Program-made: the position numbers and the translations under genes
The notes under the pieces: generated by a model
Databases searched by the model: none
Told to the model about the DNA's origin: nothing
Seen by the model: the letters and a program-made list of their open reading frames with translations, nothing else
Source: Euonymus europaeus
Lineage: Eukaryota; Streptophyta; Magnoliopsida; Celastrales; Celastraceae
Assembly: GCA_963580455.1 (NCBI GenBank)
Contig: OY756972.1
Span: 4,169,001-4,233,000 of the forward strand
Length of the DNA stretch: 64,000 nt
Direction: 5' to 3'
Part shown: in pieces, positions 24,777 to 40,526 of the stretch
Numbering within the stretch: position 1 is the stretch's first letter
Layout of the letters: each line of letters starts with the position of its first letter

Positions 24777-25904
24777 TTAGTAGAACTTGTGTAACGTGAT
24801 TGATAGGTAGCAGACTTATTATATCCTCAATTAATTTGAAGTGTTTAAATATCTGACAAACAATACATAATATTTTTAATTGACGATTAAAACACGTATT
24901 ATATATATATATATATATTTGAGAATAAAATAGAGATCATATTTTGTAAGGGCGTTAACAGTCTGTTTTGGTTGACATATTTTGGCCAAATTATTTAGTG
25001 AATTATGCTGATTTTTCATTTTTTGTTATGGCTTTCGTAGATTTTAATGGAAAATGTATAGAAAAATTGAAAAAAACCAATTAATTGATTTGATTTCAGT
25101 AAATTTTTTGATATTTTAATATTTTAGATGAATGTAACATTGCTCATGTTATAGCATGAGGATAATAAAAATAAAAATAAAAAGAAAATGTTTCTTTCTC
25201 AAGTTTTAAAGACCGTCTCAAATGCTCCAATTTTATTATTCACTTTCTTAACTGTCGTTATTAGATTTGATGGGCTGAAAAGTCATTTGTGCTTTTAAAA
25301 TGAAGATTTAACATACGAATTTCAAGTAATTCAATTGTTCGAATCCTGAATTAGACTCTCATCCCCTTCCTCTTATTAAAAAAATGAAAATTTTAATATT
25401 ACACAACAAAATAATCATGAGAGAGAGAAAAAAAGGGGGAAAAATTGTAATAATAGTAGTATAGACTAATAGAGATATGTATGTATTGTGACCTAATCAT
25501 TTAACAAGGTGGGGCCCAGAAAGTCAAAGCCGTTACGAGGGGTCCACACGTGTATGTATAATGGGCGTAGGAGCATTATCGTAGTCAAGTCAAATGGAAG
25601 ATTGGTTAGTTTCTAACTTCAATAAAGCCAAAACTGTAGCTTTTGAATAATTCAGACATGCATTGGCATTTGCCAATTTATGCAAAACCTACTTGTTGTC
25701 TTAAGAGAATATATATGAGAGAGAAAATAAAATGATCACATGGTGGATTATGGAGGATGATCAGCACACTCCCAAATTTTCGCAGTATGCAAGTCCAAAA
25801 TTTCGAGTCCGAGCATTATTATTATTTTTTTATTAAGGTTGTACTTGAATTGGGAGGGAAGAAGTTAAGTGAAAGGTGTGAACTGTGAAGTCAGGGGCGA
25901 GATT

Positions 25905-26180
25905 TTGTCCTCACTTGGATTGAAGGGCAAGGGTCGAGGGGAGAGGTGTTTTTCCTCTCGCTTGATTCCAAAACACCCAATTTTCTAATCCCCCAACTTT
26001 AAGAGGTTAATGAAGGTTAGTGAGAGATATAGTTAGAACTATACCCCTCCCCTCCCCAAATAGCATCCCTCAATCCAAATAACTCACAACCCTCCACTTA
26101 ACTCCGCTCTCACTTGGCTCTCCCTTACTTTTAACTCTGTTAAATTCTCTCATTCTCAATCCAAGCATAGCCTAAAAAAA
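25905..26180. mobile_element. possible MITE with CTTGGATTGA-type inverted ends
   Basis: The left end CACTTGGATTGAAGGGC (about 25913) and the right end, read in reverse complement as TGCTTGGATTGAGAATGAG (about 26172), form an imperfect inverted pair around GA/CT-rich DNA. No clear target duplication was found, so this is tentative. Confidence 0.35.
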
Positions 26181-26756
26181 GTATCAAACCTAAATGGGAT
26201 TCTCGTTGGAGCAACATAAATTGATAAAGGTATGTAAAATAGATTTTTCACCCATTTTTGGGTACCCATGGGAGATGCTCTTATGAGTCAGACTTCTGTA
26301 GGGTTAAGGATTTGGTTTGGGGGAGTCACGCGTGCCTCATAAGATTACGTTGATTAACAAAATAAGGTAACCTTCATTTTCAGTTGGGAGTCACAAAATT
26401 GTCGCTTTTGAGTTTGAATACAACCAACTCAAACCTAATAATTTGTTTTCACCTACTAACCCATTAAGGCATCTCTCTCTCTCTCTCTCTCTTCTTTGTC
26501 CCATTAATAGATTATGATGCCTCAAGACACAGGAAAAAAAATGATTTGGCTCATTTTTATGTGAATTTATATGAAAAAACATAAATACTATCTCACACGA
26601 AAGTAGAAAAAACCCAAGCCATCCTTATTTACTACTTTCATACTTTTTAAATAGGCCCAAGCACATAGTTACCCATTTCACTTTATGTTATATTCTCACT
26701 CACTTCTCATTCTCATGTTATCATTCCAGTCCCCGTTCCCGTCGCAAACCAAATAT

Positions 26757-27125
26757 AGCATTAATTTTATCAGGAGACAATTTAGTAAGAGACACTATGT
26801 ACACCATTCTCAAGCTTTAGCCTGAATAGACTCCAAATCAACACTATCTGGCAACTTGAACCGTCTCCGGAACTTATCATAAGACCTCTCCACACGATGC
26901 CAATGATCACCTTTCTTTTCTTCTCCCCTCAATCCCAACACTCTGTTTCTCTAATATCCCTATCTTTACCTCCTCCTTCAGGCCTGGAATATCTAACATT
27001 ATTACATGACCTTCTGGCGTTTCTTTCCAGTCTACTTTGGCTGGAGAGAGTAACAAACTGCTGCCCTTCTTGAGCTCGAAAGGGACTTGTTCGAGTACAC
27101 AAAATGGGTCCAACTAGAGATCGCT
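26757..27125 (-). pseudogene. small heat-shock protein pseudogene (ER-type HSP20)
   Basis: On the minus strand from about 27125 downwards, the alpha-crystallin domain of an HSP20 can be followed with breaks. [36 protein letters not shown] and KIGILEK are in one frame. [18 protein letters not shown] and [11 protein letters not shown] are in a second, and VSLTKLSPDKI is in a third. There is therefore at least one frameshift after KIGILEK and another near the end. A TAG stop sits just before LDPF, where the family usually has Trp. The signal-peptide region is missing. The DPFxVLEQxPF start and LSPDKI end resemble ER-lumen small HSPs. Intact relatives are single-exon chaperones of about 190 residues. 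Confidence 0.85.
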
Positions 27126-28214
27126 CAATTAGCTCCCAGGACGATCAATGAATGGCAAGAGAGACCCTCTGGAGGTACCAACAATGCTGCAGAGGGACGC
27201 CAGTAGCAGCACTTGTAAAATGTTAAGTATTGCTTTGGAGTTATAAATTGTAATAAAATGTAACTGAAAGCAAGAAGTTGTGCAACTGAAATGTTTGCGA
27301 TCAATAATACCAGTGCTAAACAAAAAAAGTCTTCAATTTTGTTTAGCACCTTTCTAAGATACAAATAGTGTCCTTTAATAATAAAACTAGTTTGGCAATG
27401 GCCTGATATCAATAGCAACTCATATATATTCTAAATCCCACAATCAGCTGAACTGAAAATATAATCTACATAACTTCAATAAGTTACCGTGAAAGTTGCT
27501 TCAGCGAAGCACATTCAACCCAGCCACAGCAAATGCATCTATTTGTCAGATAACTTGCAAATAGATAAATATGTGAATGTCGAGGTAAGATGATGTAGAG
27601 GGGAAGAATAACGAAGAAGCTAAACCTTTCGGTTTTTCTGCCCAGAGTAGACACATCCTTCATCAGCAGCTTTATGGTCCCAGACATTGCACCTACCATA
27701 ATTGTCCTTGATGACGGTCTTCTATGATTCTATCGCTTCTTGATTAGAGTAGAATGCTTCTTGAACTCTTCTTTCAGGAGGTTCCTATCAGTGGCCGAAC
27801 CAAATAGAGATCAATCAATCCCCAGAACTTTTCAATCTAAGGCAGAGATTAATTTTGCTGAGACACAAAAATTTGTGCAAAGAAAAAATATCCGTTTCTC
27901 CACTTCTGTTGTCTTGGAAAAAATAGGAATAACAGAATTAACATACCCTGCACTTCTTCCCTCAATAGGCAGAAACAATACATAGTAACGACATGTGAAC
28001 CCCAACTTACCAACAACATACATTTGAAACAGAAGAACCTCAGGAAGGTCTGCATTGCTAGTTCCCAGCAAAAAGGCTTCCTCTCAGTACAAATGTGTAG
28101 GGAATGTCCATACTTCTAGAGGCACGTCCAAATGACTAGCTTCCAGCAGATGATTCAATCCAACCGCATCTTTAGCATGGCAAGGCATCCTCATAGTATG
28201 ATATGTTGTTCTGT
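27126..28214. other. downstream flank of the METTL4-like gene, nothing recognised
   Basis: The part next to 28215 should be its 3' UTR. Short open frames occur (for example 27484-27699 minus and 27740-27985 plus), but none resembles a known protein. I see no further gene. Confidence 0.45.
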
Positions 28215-31345
<3,131 letters not shown>

Positions 31346-32576
31346 TATTATCTCTCAAATTTTTTGTTTTTGTTTTTTGTTTTTAACGGAAACTTGAAGA
31401 AGACCCTATTTGGGCTTTAAATAATGTAAATGGGCTTTAAACTCAGATTTTGGGCCTCATGTTTTAGTACCAACCCAATAGCCTAGACGTAATTAGGCTA
31501 TTGGGCTTAGTTTTAACACTCCATGGCATATTGGCATGTCCACGGGCTGGGTTGTAACACAAAGTTTTGTAATAATTTTTTTTCGCCAAGGTAGTTTGAT
31601 ACCAATGATTAGCTTACAACACCTGACCCTAAAAAAATTGTTTGAAATGTCTTTTTATTTTTATCATACATTCTTTATATTGAATTTAATTTTTATTTTG
31701 ATAACAAATTATTATTATATCCATAAAATTGAGCAAAATATAGGTTTAATTTTTTAATTTTTTTTAAGCGGGGCCGATATTTATTTTGATACTGGGCAAT
31801 ACAGAACATTGATGCTAAAGTGGGTCCTGTACTGATAGAAGATTATCTGTGCAATAATTCCTTAATCTGCTTTGTGAGTTGTGACGGTTCTGACCGATTA
31901 TAAGGGTAACAGTTTTAGATGTTTTTAATAACGGTTTTTAAAAATAATATATTTCAGTGCTTGAGAAAGTATTAAAGCACCGGTTCTAAAAACGTTTCTT
32001 TTCTAAATAAAACATTAAATATCAAAAACCAACGAGGTGTTTTATAAACTCCTAAGAATTGTATAAGACCGATTTCGGACTGTTTTAAAATCTTCCAAAA
32101 TTAGTGACTCAAAAACAATCCAAACAAGGGTTGATAAAATATGTTCTTTTAAAAAAACTCCTATTTCCGGTGCTTACTGATCTCCCAAGTAGACCTTAAA
32201 TTAACTTCAACTAATGGCACCAAACCAATTATACATTTGGGTGGTTGGGGAAGAGACCAATTAATTATGTCATAAATTTTAAATGCGCCCACATTTAAAA
32301 ATATTATTCGTTTTAAATTATTTAATTTAGATACATCATAATCATATCATTATTTGTTCTTTTTGTACGTCTTAACTAATGGTATTTTTTTTAATAAGCA
32401 ATGATACTTAGATCAAGAAAAATCGCTCTTATATGTGATACAGACTTAAGCTTCAACATAAACTACATGATTTGAGCATTCCAGATCGATGTGTATACTC
32501 CACAAATTCATCCCCAGGCTTCATGCTCCCCTGTAAACAACCATCTAACATGTTGTGGTCCCAAGTGCCAAATCCT

Positions 32577-32613
<37 letters not shown>

Positions 32614-34970
32614 GTTACACCATGGTTTTGTTGTTTTCCTGCACCATAAACAACAATACAACTCTTGTGATGCTTCAATGAAATTCAAACAAATACATGT
32701 GACCATACAGTGAACTTTGATGAGAAGAGTGATCATGATGAAAAAATAGTGACTTAAGAATCGCGGACAACATAGGTGTTTGATATCCGACTCGAGTAGA
32801 CGATGGCCGCAAATCTCTACTATACGAATTTAATTGTGTTGAGCGAACTATCGAACAATGAATGATTTTAGTGTAAAAAAGTGAAGTATATAATAAATCA
32901 AACTTTTCAATTTAGTACACTTTTTTTAATCAAAATGATCGGGAAAAAAAAATCGTCCTGGCCAATATGGGTCGACAATAAACGGAGAACATCTACTAGG
33001 TTTGCAGATGGGTGAGCCATTGCATATGGTATTATAGGTCAGGCCATATGATTGAAGGTATGAAACTCATGATGAAGGGAACAGCTAACAGCGATAGATT
33101 ATATGTCTGATAGCTTATACTCTCCACCAAATAAGTATATAGTATCCGACTCGAGTGGACGTCACAGCAAGCTTATGCAGAAATGAATTGTATGTGTGTG
33201 AATTTTATTTGTCATAAAAAATTAAAAGTAAATATCTAGAAAACCCTGGTAGTCTCACATGAAGGGGCCACAAAATAAATGGAGTAGTTATAAGGTGGAG
33301 CCCAGTGTCCAGTCTGCTTTAACTATCACATCTTATCAATGTTCCACCACCATCCATCTCCATCTCAATTTTCGATCAAACAAAAGACAGATTTTGCTTT
33401 TGGATTGGGCTTGTCCAATCCTCGGTCCATTGACAGCCCATTGTTATATAAGCCCAATAGTCCGAGACTGTAAATCACCTTGTACGGTACGGTGCGCTTC
33501 AAAAGGTCTATTTAGTTAGCGGATAATGTTTAAGACCTCCAAAATTTATTCTCACTAAACCTTTAATTAAATAACAATATAATATTAAATGGATCGTATA
33601 TAATATTTATAATCAATGATTAAAACACATATCGTAAATTTAGCAGTAAAATTAGATTTATATTTTGGATGGATATAATGTCGCTCCTCATAATTTTCTA
33701 TTACTAGCTCGACAAGAAGCCTGCAGATAAAACAGCTAGTCAACAAAATCAGCACTCATTATTTTGTCTGATTAAATTCATAATTATTGCTACTAAATTA
33801 CGTGTATAATCTAATACTACATCCCTTTAAAAATGATTTAGTGGTGGACATTCCACATGGGATGTGGTGATCCAGGTCTATGGATGGTCCATATGGGAAG
33901 TTTGAGAAGAGAGACTTTAGTGTTAATCGATAAGATTGGTTCCTGTCCTTTGCTGTTTTGCCTTATTTGGTGCCAATTGTATTCAAAAAGATCCGGGGAG
34001 GTCCAGTGCTTGAAAATATTAGATCCAACCGGTTGCATTATTTTGGTGGATTAATTTTTTTAAAAGGTATAAAATATATAATAAATATTTAGTAAGAGGA
34101 ATTTAGTTGTATTTTTTTTAGTTGAAATAAAAAATAATTTCATTACAATCTCAAATTGAAATTTTGAGTTTAGAAGTGTTTAAAATTGTAGTGCATTTTT
34201 TTTACGATGAGCTTAATTTTATTTTGGACAAAAAAAGGGGGGTTAGATTCATGATGTATCACGACAAATATTATGTATTTATATATATTAATTTCAGTAT
34301 CTTTAAAATAAAATATTATATGATTCATCCCTAAATAATTCATTTTATTGTAACATTATATTTTATTATAAATTTACAATAAAATATCATATTTTATTAT
34401 TAATATTTCATTATATATCATATTAAATTATTGTCGATGCAAAAATTCGCACCAACGTTACAATTTTTTGGGTTGAATGCACACAGGTTAAGGAACTGAA
34501 TTAAAAGTAAAAGCACACAAAGAATTTACATGAATCGGCACGAATATCTACATCCACGGTAGAGTATATATTTCTTATTTATCCTCAAATGGTTATAATG
34601 AGTGTTATTTATACTACAGTCAAGTAACCGCTCTCCTGCTTCCTCTCCTCACATAAGCATGCAATCCTTATTTGAATTTTGAAGAGCAGTTCTACTTGAA
34701 TTATGAAGAAGAGGTTAGAAGATTATGACCACCACCAAAGGCAGGATGAGGTTATTCAAGTTACGTATCACACTCCCAACACGTCTTGTGTCACGTGCAG
34801 CCTCTAGTTATCCACTGTTTGTCTACAACCACGTTCGCACTTTTACGCTCCACAATTATAAATATTATAATAAAATACCATATTACAATAGTACGAGAGA
34901 ATAAGAACTATTTAATCATGAATTACTATTGTCTAAAAACACTGGAGCAACATCCCTAGGCCAGGGCAAA
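31346..34970. other. intergenic, promoter of METTL4-like gene plus repeats
   Basis: 31400-31510 has four TGGGC(C/T)-type words, probably promoter elements of the METTL4-like gene. 32581-32607 is a (TA)n tract. 32780-32800 and 33148-33165 share the phrase TATCCGACTCGAGT, suggesting a small repeated unit. 34480-34570 carries wording common in plant repeats (TTTACATGAATCGGCACGAA, CATCCACGG). No supported coding region was found. Confidence 0.45.
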
Positions 34971-34974
34971 ACAC

Positions 34975-35205
34975 GATTTCCAATGCAATCATATCAACAA
35001 AACACATATTTCAATACAATTTTTTTCACTTTTCATTTACAAACACTTCAAATTTCAAGCATCAACACAATTTCTCTCATACTTTTCTACCACTTTTCAC
35101 TTTTTTTTATCATTCTACACATATTCCAATACAATTTTTTCAAATTACTCTCTCTATACACTCCAAAATTTTCAGCACTCCAAAATTTGTTACCATTGTG
35201 AACAT
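34975..35205 (+). mobile_element. partial copy B of the CAATACA MITE family
   Basis: It shares the interior of copies A and C, including ATCATATCAACAAAACACATA, CACTTTTCATTTAC and CTCTCTCTATACACTCCAAAA. The terminal GAGCA repeats are not recognisable, so the copy is degraded or truncated at both ends. Confidence 0.6.
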
Positions 35206-35472
35206 GTCTGCGCTTTTCACGACTCTGTTGCGGCACGATCTTTTCCAGTCCAACGGTGGAGATTGTGCGAAAGTGAGCCCAAGTCGCTGATTTTTATGGC
35301 GGGAAAATCGAGTGGGAAACAAAAGAAGACTCATTTTTTAATAATTTTTATTTTATTATTAAATTTAATTTTGGAGACAAAAATGTGTGAAAATGGGCGT
35401 AAGACGACACCGACGGCAGGTACCGCCTTCCCTTAACGTGGGGCATGCTTCGGAATTTCGAGGCTTCTGTTA

Positions 35473-35834
35473 GAGCAAGTCCAATGCACCATCCTTTTCA
35501 AGCACTCCAAATTGTCATATTGGGTCCCACCTATATTACACATAATTGGATCCCACCTATATTACACATACTTATCTATATCAGCAAAACACATATCCCA
35601 ATACAATCATATCAACAAAATACATTTTTCAATACAATTTTTTCACTTTTCATTCACCAACACTCCAAATATCAAGTTTCAACAACATCTCTCTCATATT
35701 TTTATACAATTTTTCACTTTTTTCTATCACTCTACACATCTTTCAATACAATTTTTTCAAATTTTTTCAAATCACTCTCTCTATACACTCCAAAATTTCT
35801 GGCACTCTAAATTGGTTTAGCATTGCACTTGCTC
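35473..35834 (+). mobile_element. PIF/Harbinger-like MITE, copy C
   Basis: A 362-bp element with left end GAGCAAGTCCAATGCACC and right end, in reverse complement, GAGCAAGTGCAATGCTA. Flanks are TTA (35470-35472) and TTG (35835-35837), consistent with a TTA duplication with one change. The interior matches copies B and D closely. Confidence 0.75.
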
Positions 35835-36039
35835 TTGCGTTCCATTCTAGTACGTTTTTACGCCCTTTATTACTTTTGGCTGCTTTCGTCCCAAATTACC
35901 AAATAAGCCTCGCTGGTATTCTTTTAATTTCTAAAATTCTCTCTTCAAAATCCCCACAAATTGTCATGCAATATCCGGAATTCAATATTTTGGCGCGGAA
36001 ACGAAAGGAAAATGGACTTGTATTATTTGGTTCAGATCA

Positions 36040-36235
36040 GATCAAGCTTGGATTAAAATTTTATGTTTGAAATTCGAGTTTAAAAATAAAGATTTTATTC
36101 GGTTTAAAATCGGGATCGAGTTCGAACACCAATTTTTTATTTGATTTATGTTCGAATTTAAATAAATAAAGATATAATTAATCAAATATGTTTGAAAATC
36201 TAATCAATTCAAGTTCGGATATATAAATATTTACG
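36040..36235. repeat. copy of the dispersed AT-rich repeat family
   Basis: Phrases such as TTTTATTCGGTTTAAAATCG, GTTCGAATTTAAAT and AATCAATTCAAGTTCGGATA match copies near 6690-7190, 12305, 41270 and 63565. No coding content or clear terminal repeats are visible. Confidence 0.55.
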
Positions 36236-36236
36236 A

Positions 36237-36722
36237 TATGTTTGGTTTCCGGCGGGAATGAAAATGGGAACGAGAATGAGAATATGAATTCTTAGAATTC
36301 ATGTGTTTCATTGGTAAAGGAGTTGTGACAAAAATATAATGAGAATAATTGGGAAAAGTTTATATTATCCTCTATTCTCATAAAATGGGTTAATAATAAT
36401 AAAAAATATTTTAAAAAAATTATATTAATATATAAGTATGTGTATATTTAATTAGCTTTTTTTAGAGAAAAATTGTATATGTAAAAGTGTAATTATTTTA
36501 GAAGAAGATTGCTAAAAGTATAATTATACATGTAAGATAAATTTCATTATGTCAATAATTTACTCTTCCTAAGGAAGAGTAAAAAATGACAAATTCTAGA
36601 GAAATAAGAAATTCATCATTCTATTGCTTTGCTTTGAGGCCAACCAAATATGAGAATTTGATTCAAATGAGAATTGAGTGTTCTCATTCTGGCCGGAATT
36701 TCCCAATTAAACAAGCATATTA
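36237..36722. mobile_element. possible MITE with TTCCGGC(G/C) inverted ends
   Basis: The left end TATGTTTGGTTTCCGGCGGG pairs loosely with the right end read in reverse, which contains AATTCCGGCCAGAATGAGAA. The interior is AT-rich. The target duplication is unclear. Confidence 0.4.
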
Positions 36723-37557
36723 GTAAACATGTTATGTTTTGCTACCCAAAGCAAATTTTCCACCTCTAATTGTAACGTCCAAGATATTTATCATTATGTA
36801 AATCTCATTATTTTCAACAAATTTTATCTTACTTAAAAAAATTAGTAAGTCTAAAAATCATTTTTTATTTTCTACAATGGATACTATTCATCATTTTATC
36901 AATGATTGTATTTGTAGCGTTAATTTTTTTTATCATTTAATTTTTTTTTTAATATGATCAAAAAAAATTAATTTTTTAAAATAAAATATTTAAGTAAGGA
37001 TTTGATTAATTTAAATGCTCAAAATAAGAAAGCAATGGTATTTCAGTCATTTCGTCCTACCCCACTACGCCCATTACCAAAAGTCAAACGGTCAACCCCC
37101 ACTATGAGCAAGAGCAACTCCCCATAAAACTTTAACCGCTGGTTGTTTTCCCATTTCTCTATTTAAGTAACCAAAACCTCGCGTATGACTAAGGACACCA
37201 CAACCTTGCGTGTCAATATTACATTCGTCTGTTCTTTCTCGTCGGGATTCACAGCAGCATAACCAATAAGCCAAAACCCGTCGCTCTCATTTCTTCTCTC
37301 TCTCCATAGCCCACGCAAAGAAACACACACTCCCTACCTGGCTACCTTCTCTCTCTTTTCTTCTCTTCACTAGTCTGTGTTTGTTTTCACCCCAAAAAAA
37401 ATCCGAACTTTCTCCTCAATTTCTCCCTCTTCTACTATCCAAAACTCAAAATACTTGTTCATCAATGCGTGGTCTTCTTTCCACTAGATGTAATTTCGTG
37501 TTTTGATACTCTCATTTTCACCTGATTAGTTTTGGAGTCCCGGAATTGGAATTAGAA
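36723..37557. other. promoter and 5' leader region of the SAP30-like gene
   Basis: 36723-37080 is AT-rich. 37080-37557 is CT-rich with repeated TCTCTC runs, typical of a plant 5' leader. No other exon is evident. Confidence 0.5.
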
Positions 37558-39849
37558 ATGCTGGAGGCAGTTGAGAGTTCAGTAAATGGAGGTGGATTTT
37601 CGCATGTGCAGAGCTGTGGGGACAGCAGCGAGGAGGAGCTTTCTGTGTTACCGCGTCATACAAAGGTCGTGGTGACCGGAAATAGCCGCACAAAATCCGT
37701 GCTTGTGGGTCTACAAGGTGTGGTGAAGAAGGCTGTTGGGCTTGGCGGATGGCATTGGCTGGTAATTTATTTATTTTGAAGTAGGTGTTGCATGTTTGGT
37801 TGGGGGATTGAATTTGGGAAAATAATGTAGATTTTCTGTTTTCAATTTTGAACTGGGTATTTTTGCGGTTTCAAATATTCTATTATTAGCAATGTGGAGT
37901 TCTGATTTTTTAAGGTATTCAATTTTGTTCTGATATTTTTCCTCTATTAATTTGATTATGTTATATTTCGATGTATAATTTCAATATGCATCTGGAAATT
38001 TATGAATTTTCCTAATACAGAATATGCGATTGTGATTGATAACGAATTACAGGCGAATAATGTTTAATTTTTCCCTAATATATATATTCTATGTGGGTTT
38101 CATGTAAAGATTTGAAGTTTGAGATTTTGTTGGCATCGCATGTTAGTTTTTATTAATGGATCTGGATTTCTTGTTAATGTTTCCTGATCTGGATATTCTG
38201 GGTGGACAGTTTTTGCTTTTGGGACTGGATAATGGGTTTTTCCGTCACTTTTAGTCTGAAACATATTGCTCTGGTTTTTTTTTCTCTTTTTAGTCAGTGT
38301 CTTCAATTGTTATTTGGATATTCAATAAGGTTTAAGGACTATCCTTGTGCTGAGCTTTGATTTGCAGCTCTGTTTGAAACGATCGTAGCTTGTATGGGTT
38401 TGATGTCTGTTTATTAAATGATGGATGGTCTGAAAGACTGAAACTTATTGCGTTTCTCTTGCTAATATTCAGCTGCTCGAGAATTTTACAAGGTTGCTTG
38501 TCTGATGCCTATTATTTTGTACTGATTGTTCTAAGCCTTCTTTTGTCGTTACAAATGGCATTTGATCCCTTCATTCATGCTAATGCAGGTTCTTACTAAT
38601 GGCATAGAAGTAAAGCTACAGAGGAATGCTCTGAGTGTGATTGAGGCTCCTACTGGTAATGAGGAGGATGACGACCTGGAATTTGACAACATGCCTTGGA
38701 ATGGATCTGATATGGGTAGGTGTGGTTTGTAAATTCATTTGTTTAAATGGATCGAAATTCTAGTTATATGGCCATAGTTTTTCTGATCTCAATTGATTCT
38801 TTGAATCCATCTTTCTTACAGTTGAATGTGTTTAATACCCTATATGAAGGAGTTTCTCTAAATTTCAATTTGATATCTGAATGTAGATTGATAAACTTCC
38901 AGATTGTGATTTTCATGTTATTGCTATCCCATTGGTGGTTTTATTTCTATTGTATTGTAATCAATTTCCCGGTTTGCTCTCTGAATCTGTGGGTCTTCTG
39001 TAAGGTGTTATCCAGTGAAGTCTTGTTGAGGCTGTTACATAGGATCCGTTTTGTTCAACTTTTACTTTCGCTGTTGCCAAAAGCTACATCGTCGTCTTTA
39101 TCATTTTTTTTGACCCCACCGCCCTTTTCATTTTGCTTTTGTTTCTCTTGATTGTTCCAGCTTCTGATGATACTCAAAAGTCCCATTCCCATAAATCGAG
39201 GAATCGAATTCATAAATCAAGTGGATCTCACAAGACTATGAGCAGATCACTCTCTTGTGATTCACAATCAAAGGGCTCTTTTACTACGCCCCGTGGGTCC
39301 ACGGTATATATACATTTTTCACTGCAATGTCTTCGCTGTTCTCTTTTTTTTGGGTATAGTATTATGATTATTTTTTTATATTCATGTTTGAGAACTGAAA
39401 GTTTTTTTGTTTTATTATTTACCATTTTGGCTTTTCTCACCTCATCTTTTGCAGAAGGTTGATTTCGGCAAGCTGGAGATGGCTGCTTTGTGGAGATATT
39501 GGCAACACTTCAATCTTGTGAGTGTTTTTTTCTTCACTGGTGCGCACATACAAACGGTTGTTTGATATTCTCTTTACTCATTGGATTATCTGGATTGTTC
39601 TCAGGTTGATGTTTTTCCGAACCCATCCAAGGAGCAACTAGTAGATGCAGTTCAGAGGCATTTTATGTCACAGGTACATATACTCGCCATAATCCATATT
39701 ACTCCCGTTTATGGTTGTTCCATTTGACATGGCATATGTTCTTACATATGTTTTCTGATATTGTTGTGTCGGTGAAGCAAATGGACGAGTTGCAAGTCAT
39801 TGTGGGCTTCATTAAGGCTGCAAAGAAGCTGAAAACCGTATGCAAATGA
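37558..39849 (+). CDS. SAP30-like histone deacetylase complex subunit
   Basis: Six exons: 37558-37761, 38589-38715, 39161-39303, 39455-39517, 39605-39673 and 39778-39849, GT-AG, totalling 226 codons (225 residues). The start is the ATG at 37558 (MLEAVESSVNGGG). Residues 20-75 are highly conserved in plant homologues as I remember them (SCGDSSEEELSVLPRHTKVV, LQGVVKKAVGLGGWHWL). The C-terminal part (about 159-225) fits the SAP30 Sin3-binding domain: LEMAALWRYWQHFNL, PSKEQLVDAVQRHFMSQ, then DELQVIVGFIKAAKKLKT. SAP30 bridges Sin3 to histone deacetylases, so a nuclear co-repressor role is expected. The middle is serine- and histidine-rich and probably disordered. Arabidopsis has two such genes, At1g19330 and At1g75060. 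Confidence 0.93.
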
Positions 39850-40141
39850 CCTTTTGACACAAACTTGAGAGATCTTGATGAGTTTTACTCTCAAAGCTAA
39901 CTGATATCCGGACCTTTGTGTAACATATGTATCGACCGGTATTTTCGACCGCTTATCGTTTATGTTAGTAGGTTAGTACTTACTATGTGTAAGCTCGTCC
40001 CTCGTGGTAGTAGCTGAGCCAGATATGTGGAAACTGGTACAAGACCTGGAAGAAGTCCTTGTTACTTTCTTAACTGCTGATGAATATATCCTTTTATCAC
40101 TTTGGTGAAGCGGGCTTCTTATATTGTATGTATATATATAT

Positions 40142-40526
40142 AGGATAATTCTCCTATAAGGACCTAAAATAAGGTCCTAAAATAAGGACCTTAGCTTTTG
40201 GGTTCCAAAATTTTTTTAAAAAAACTTGAAAAAATTATATTTATGTTTGATCGGTTATACGAATCTAATGATATATTTTTTGTTTCAAAAAAAAATCAAA
40301 TGCTACCCGAAAAGTGGATAAACAAAAAATATAGAACATAAAAAATTTTATCCACTTTTCGGGTAGCATTTGATTTTTGTTTGAAACAAAAAATATATCA
40401 TTAGATTCGTATAACCGATCAAACATAAATATAATTTCTTCAAGTTTTTTTAAAAAAATTTTGGAACCCAAAAGCTAAGGTCCTTATTTTAGGACCTTAT
40501 TTTAGGTCCTTATAGGAGAATTTCCC
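40142..40526. mobile_element. near-perfect palindromic MITE (long terminal inverted repeats)
   Basis: Two arms of about 175 bases (roughly 40143-40318 and 40350-40525) are reverse complements with very few differences, separated by about 30 bases. The outer part reads AATTCTCCTATAAGGACCT and contains AAGGTCCTAAAATAAGGACC, itself repetitive. The element is inserted in a TATATATA tract, so a 8-10 bp duplication is possible but cannot be proved. Long arms plus such a duplication would fit a Mutator-type MITE. Transcripts would fold into a hairpin able to give small RNAs. Confidence 0.85.

Larger units (their letters stand above)
24116..26750. other. BZR1/BES1 upstream region with MITEs
   Basis: 24116-24400 is the leader and proximal promoter of the BZR1/BES1 gene, with CT/GA-rich runs. 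A Harbinger-like MITE follows at 24403-24776. 24900-24918 is a (TA)n tract. 25905-26180 is a possible second MITE, with imperfect TTGGATTGA-type ends in opposite orientation. A (CT)n microsatellite lies at about 26471-26492. No protein-coding gene is visible. Confidence 0.5.

Noticed and set aside
32545..32736. Open frames with runs of IYIYIYIY
   Set aside because: They are translations of a TA microsatellite.
33250..33460. Possible plant snRNA gene (CTCACATGA word and TATATAAG)
   Set aside because: The USE-like and TATA-like words are about 200 bases apart, far more than the fixed spacing of plant snRNA promoters, and no snRNA sequence follows.
34480..34600. LTR-like phrase TTTACATGAATCGGCACGAA
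   Set aside because: No matching second LTR, primer-binding site or polyprotein was found nearby.
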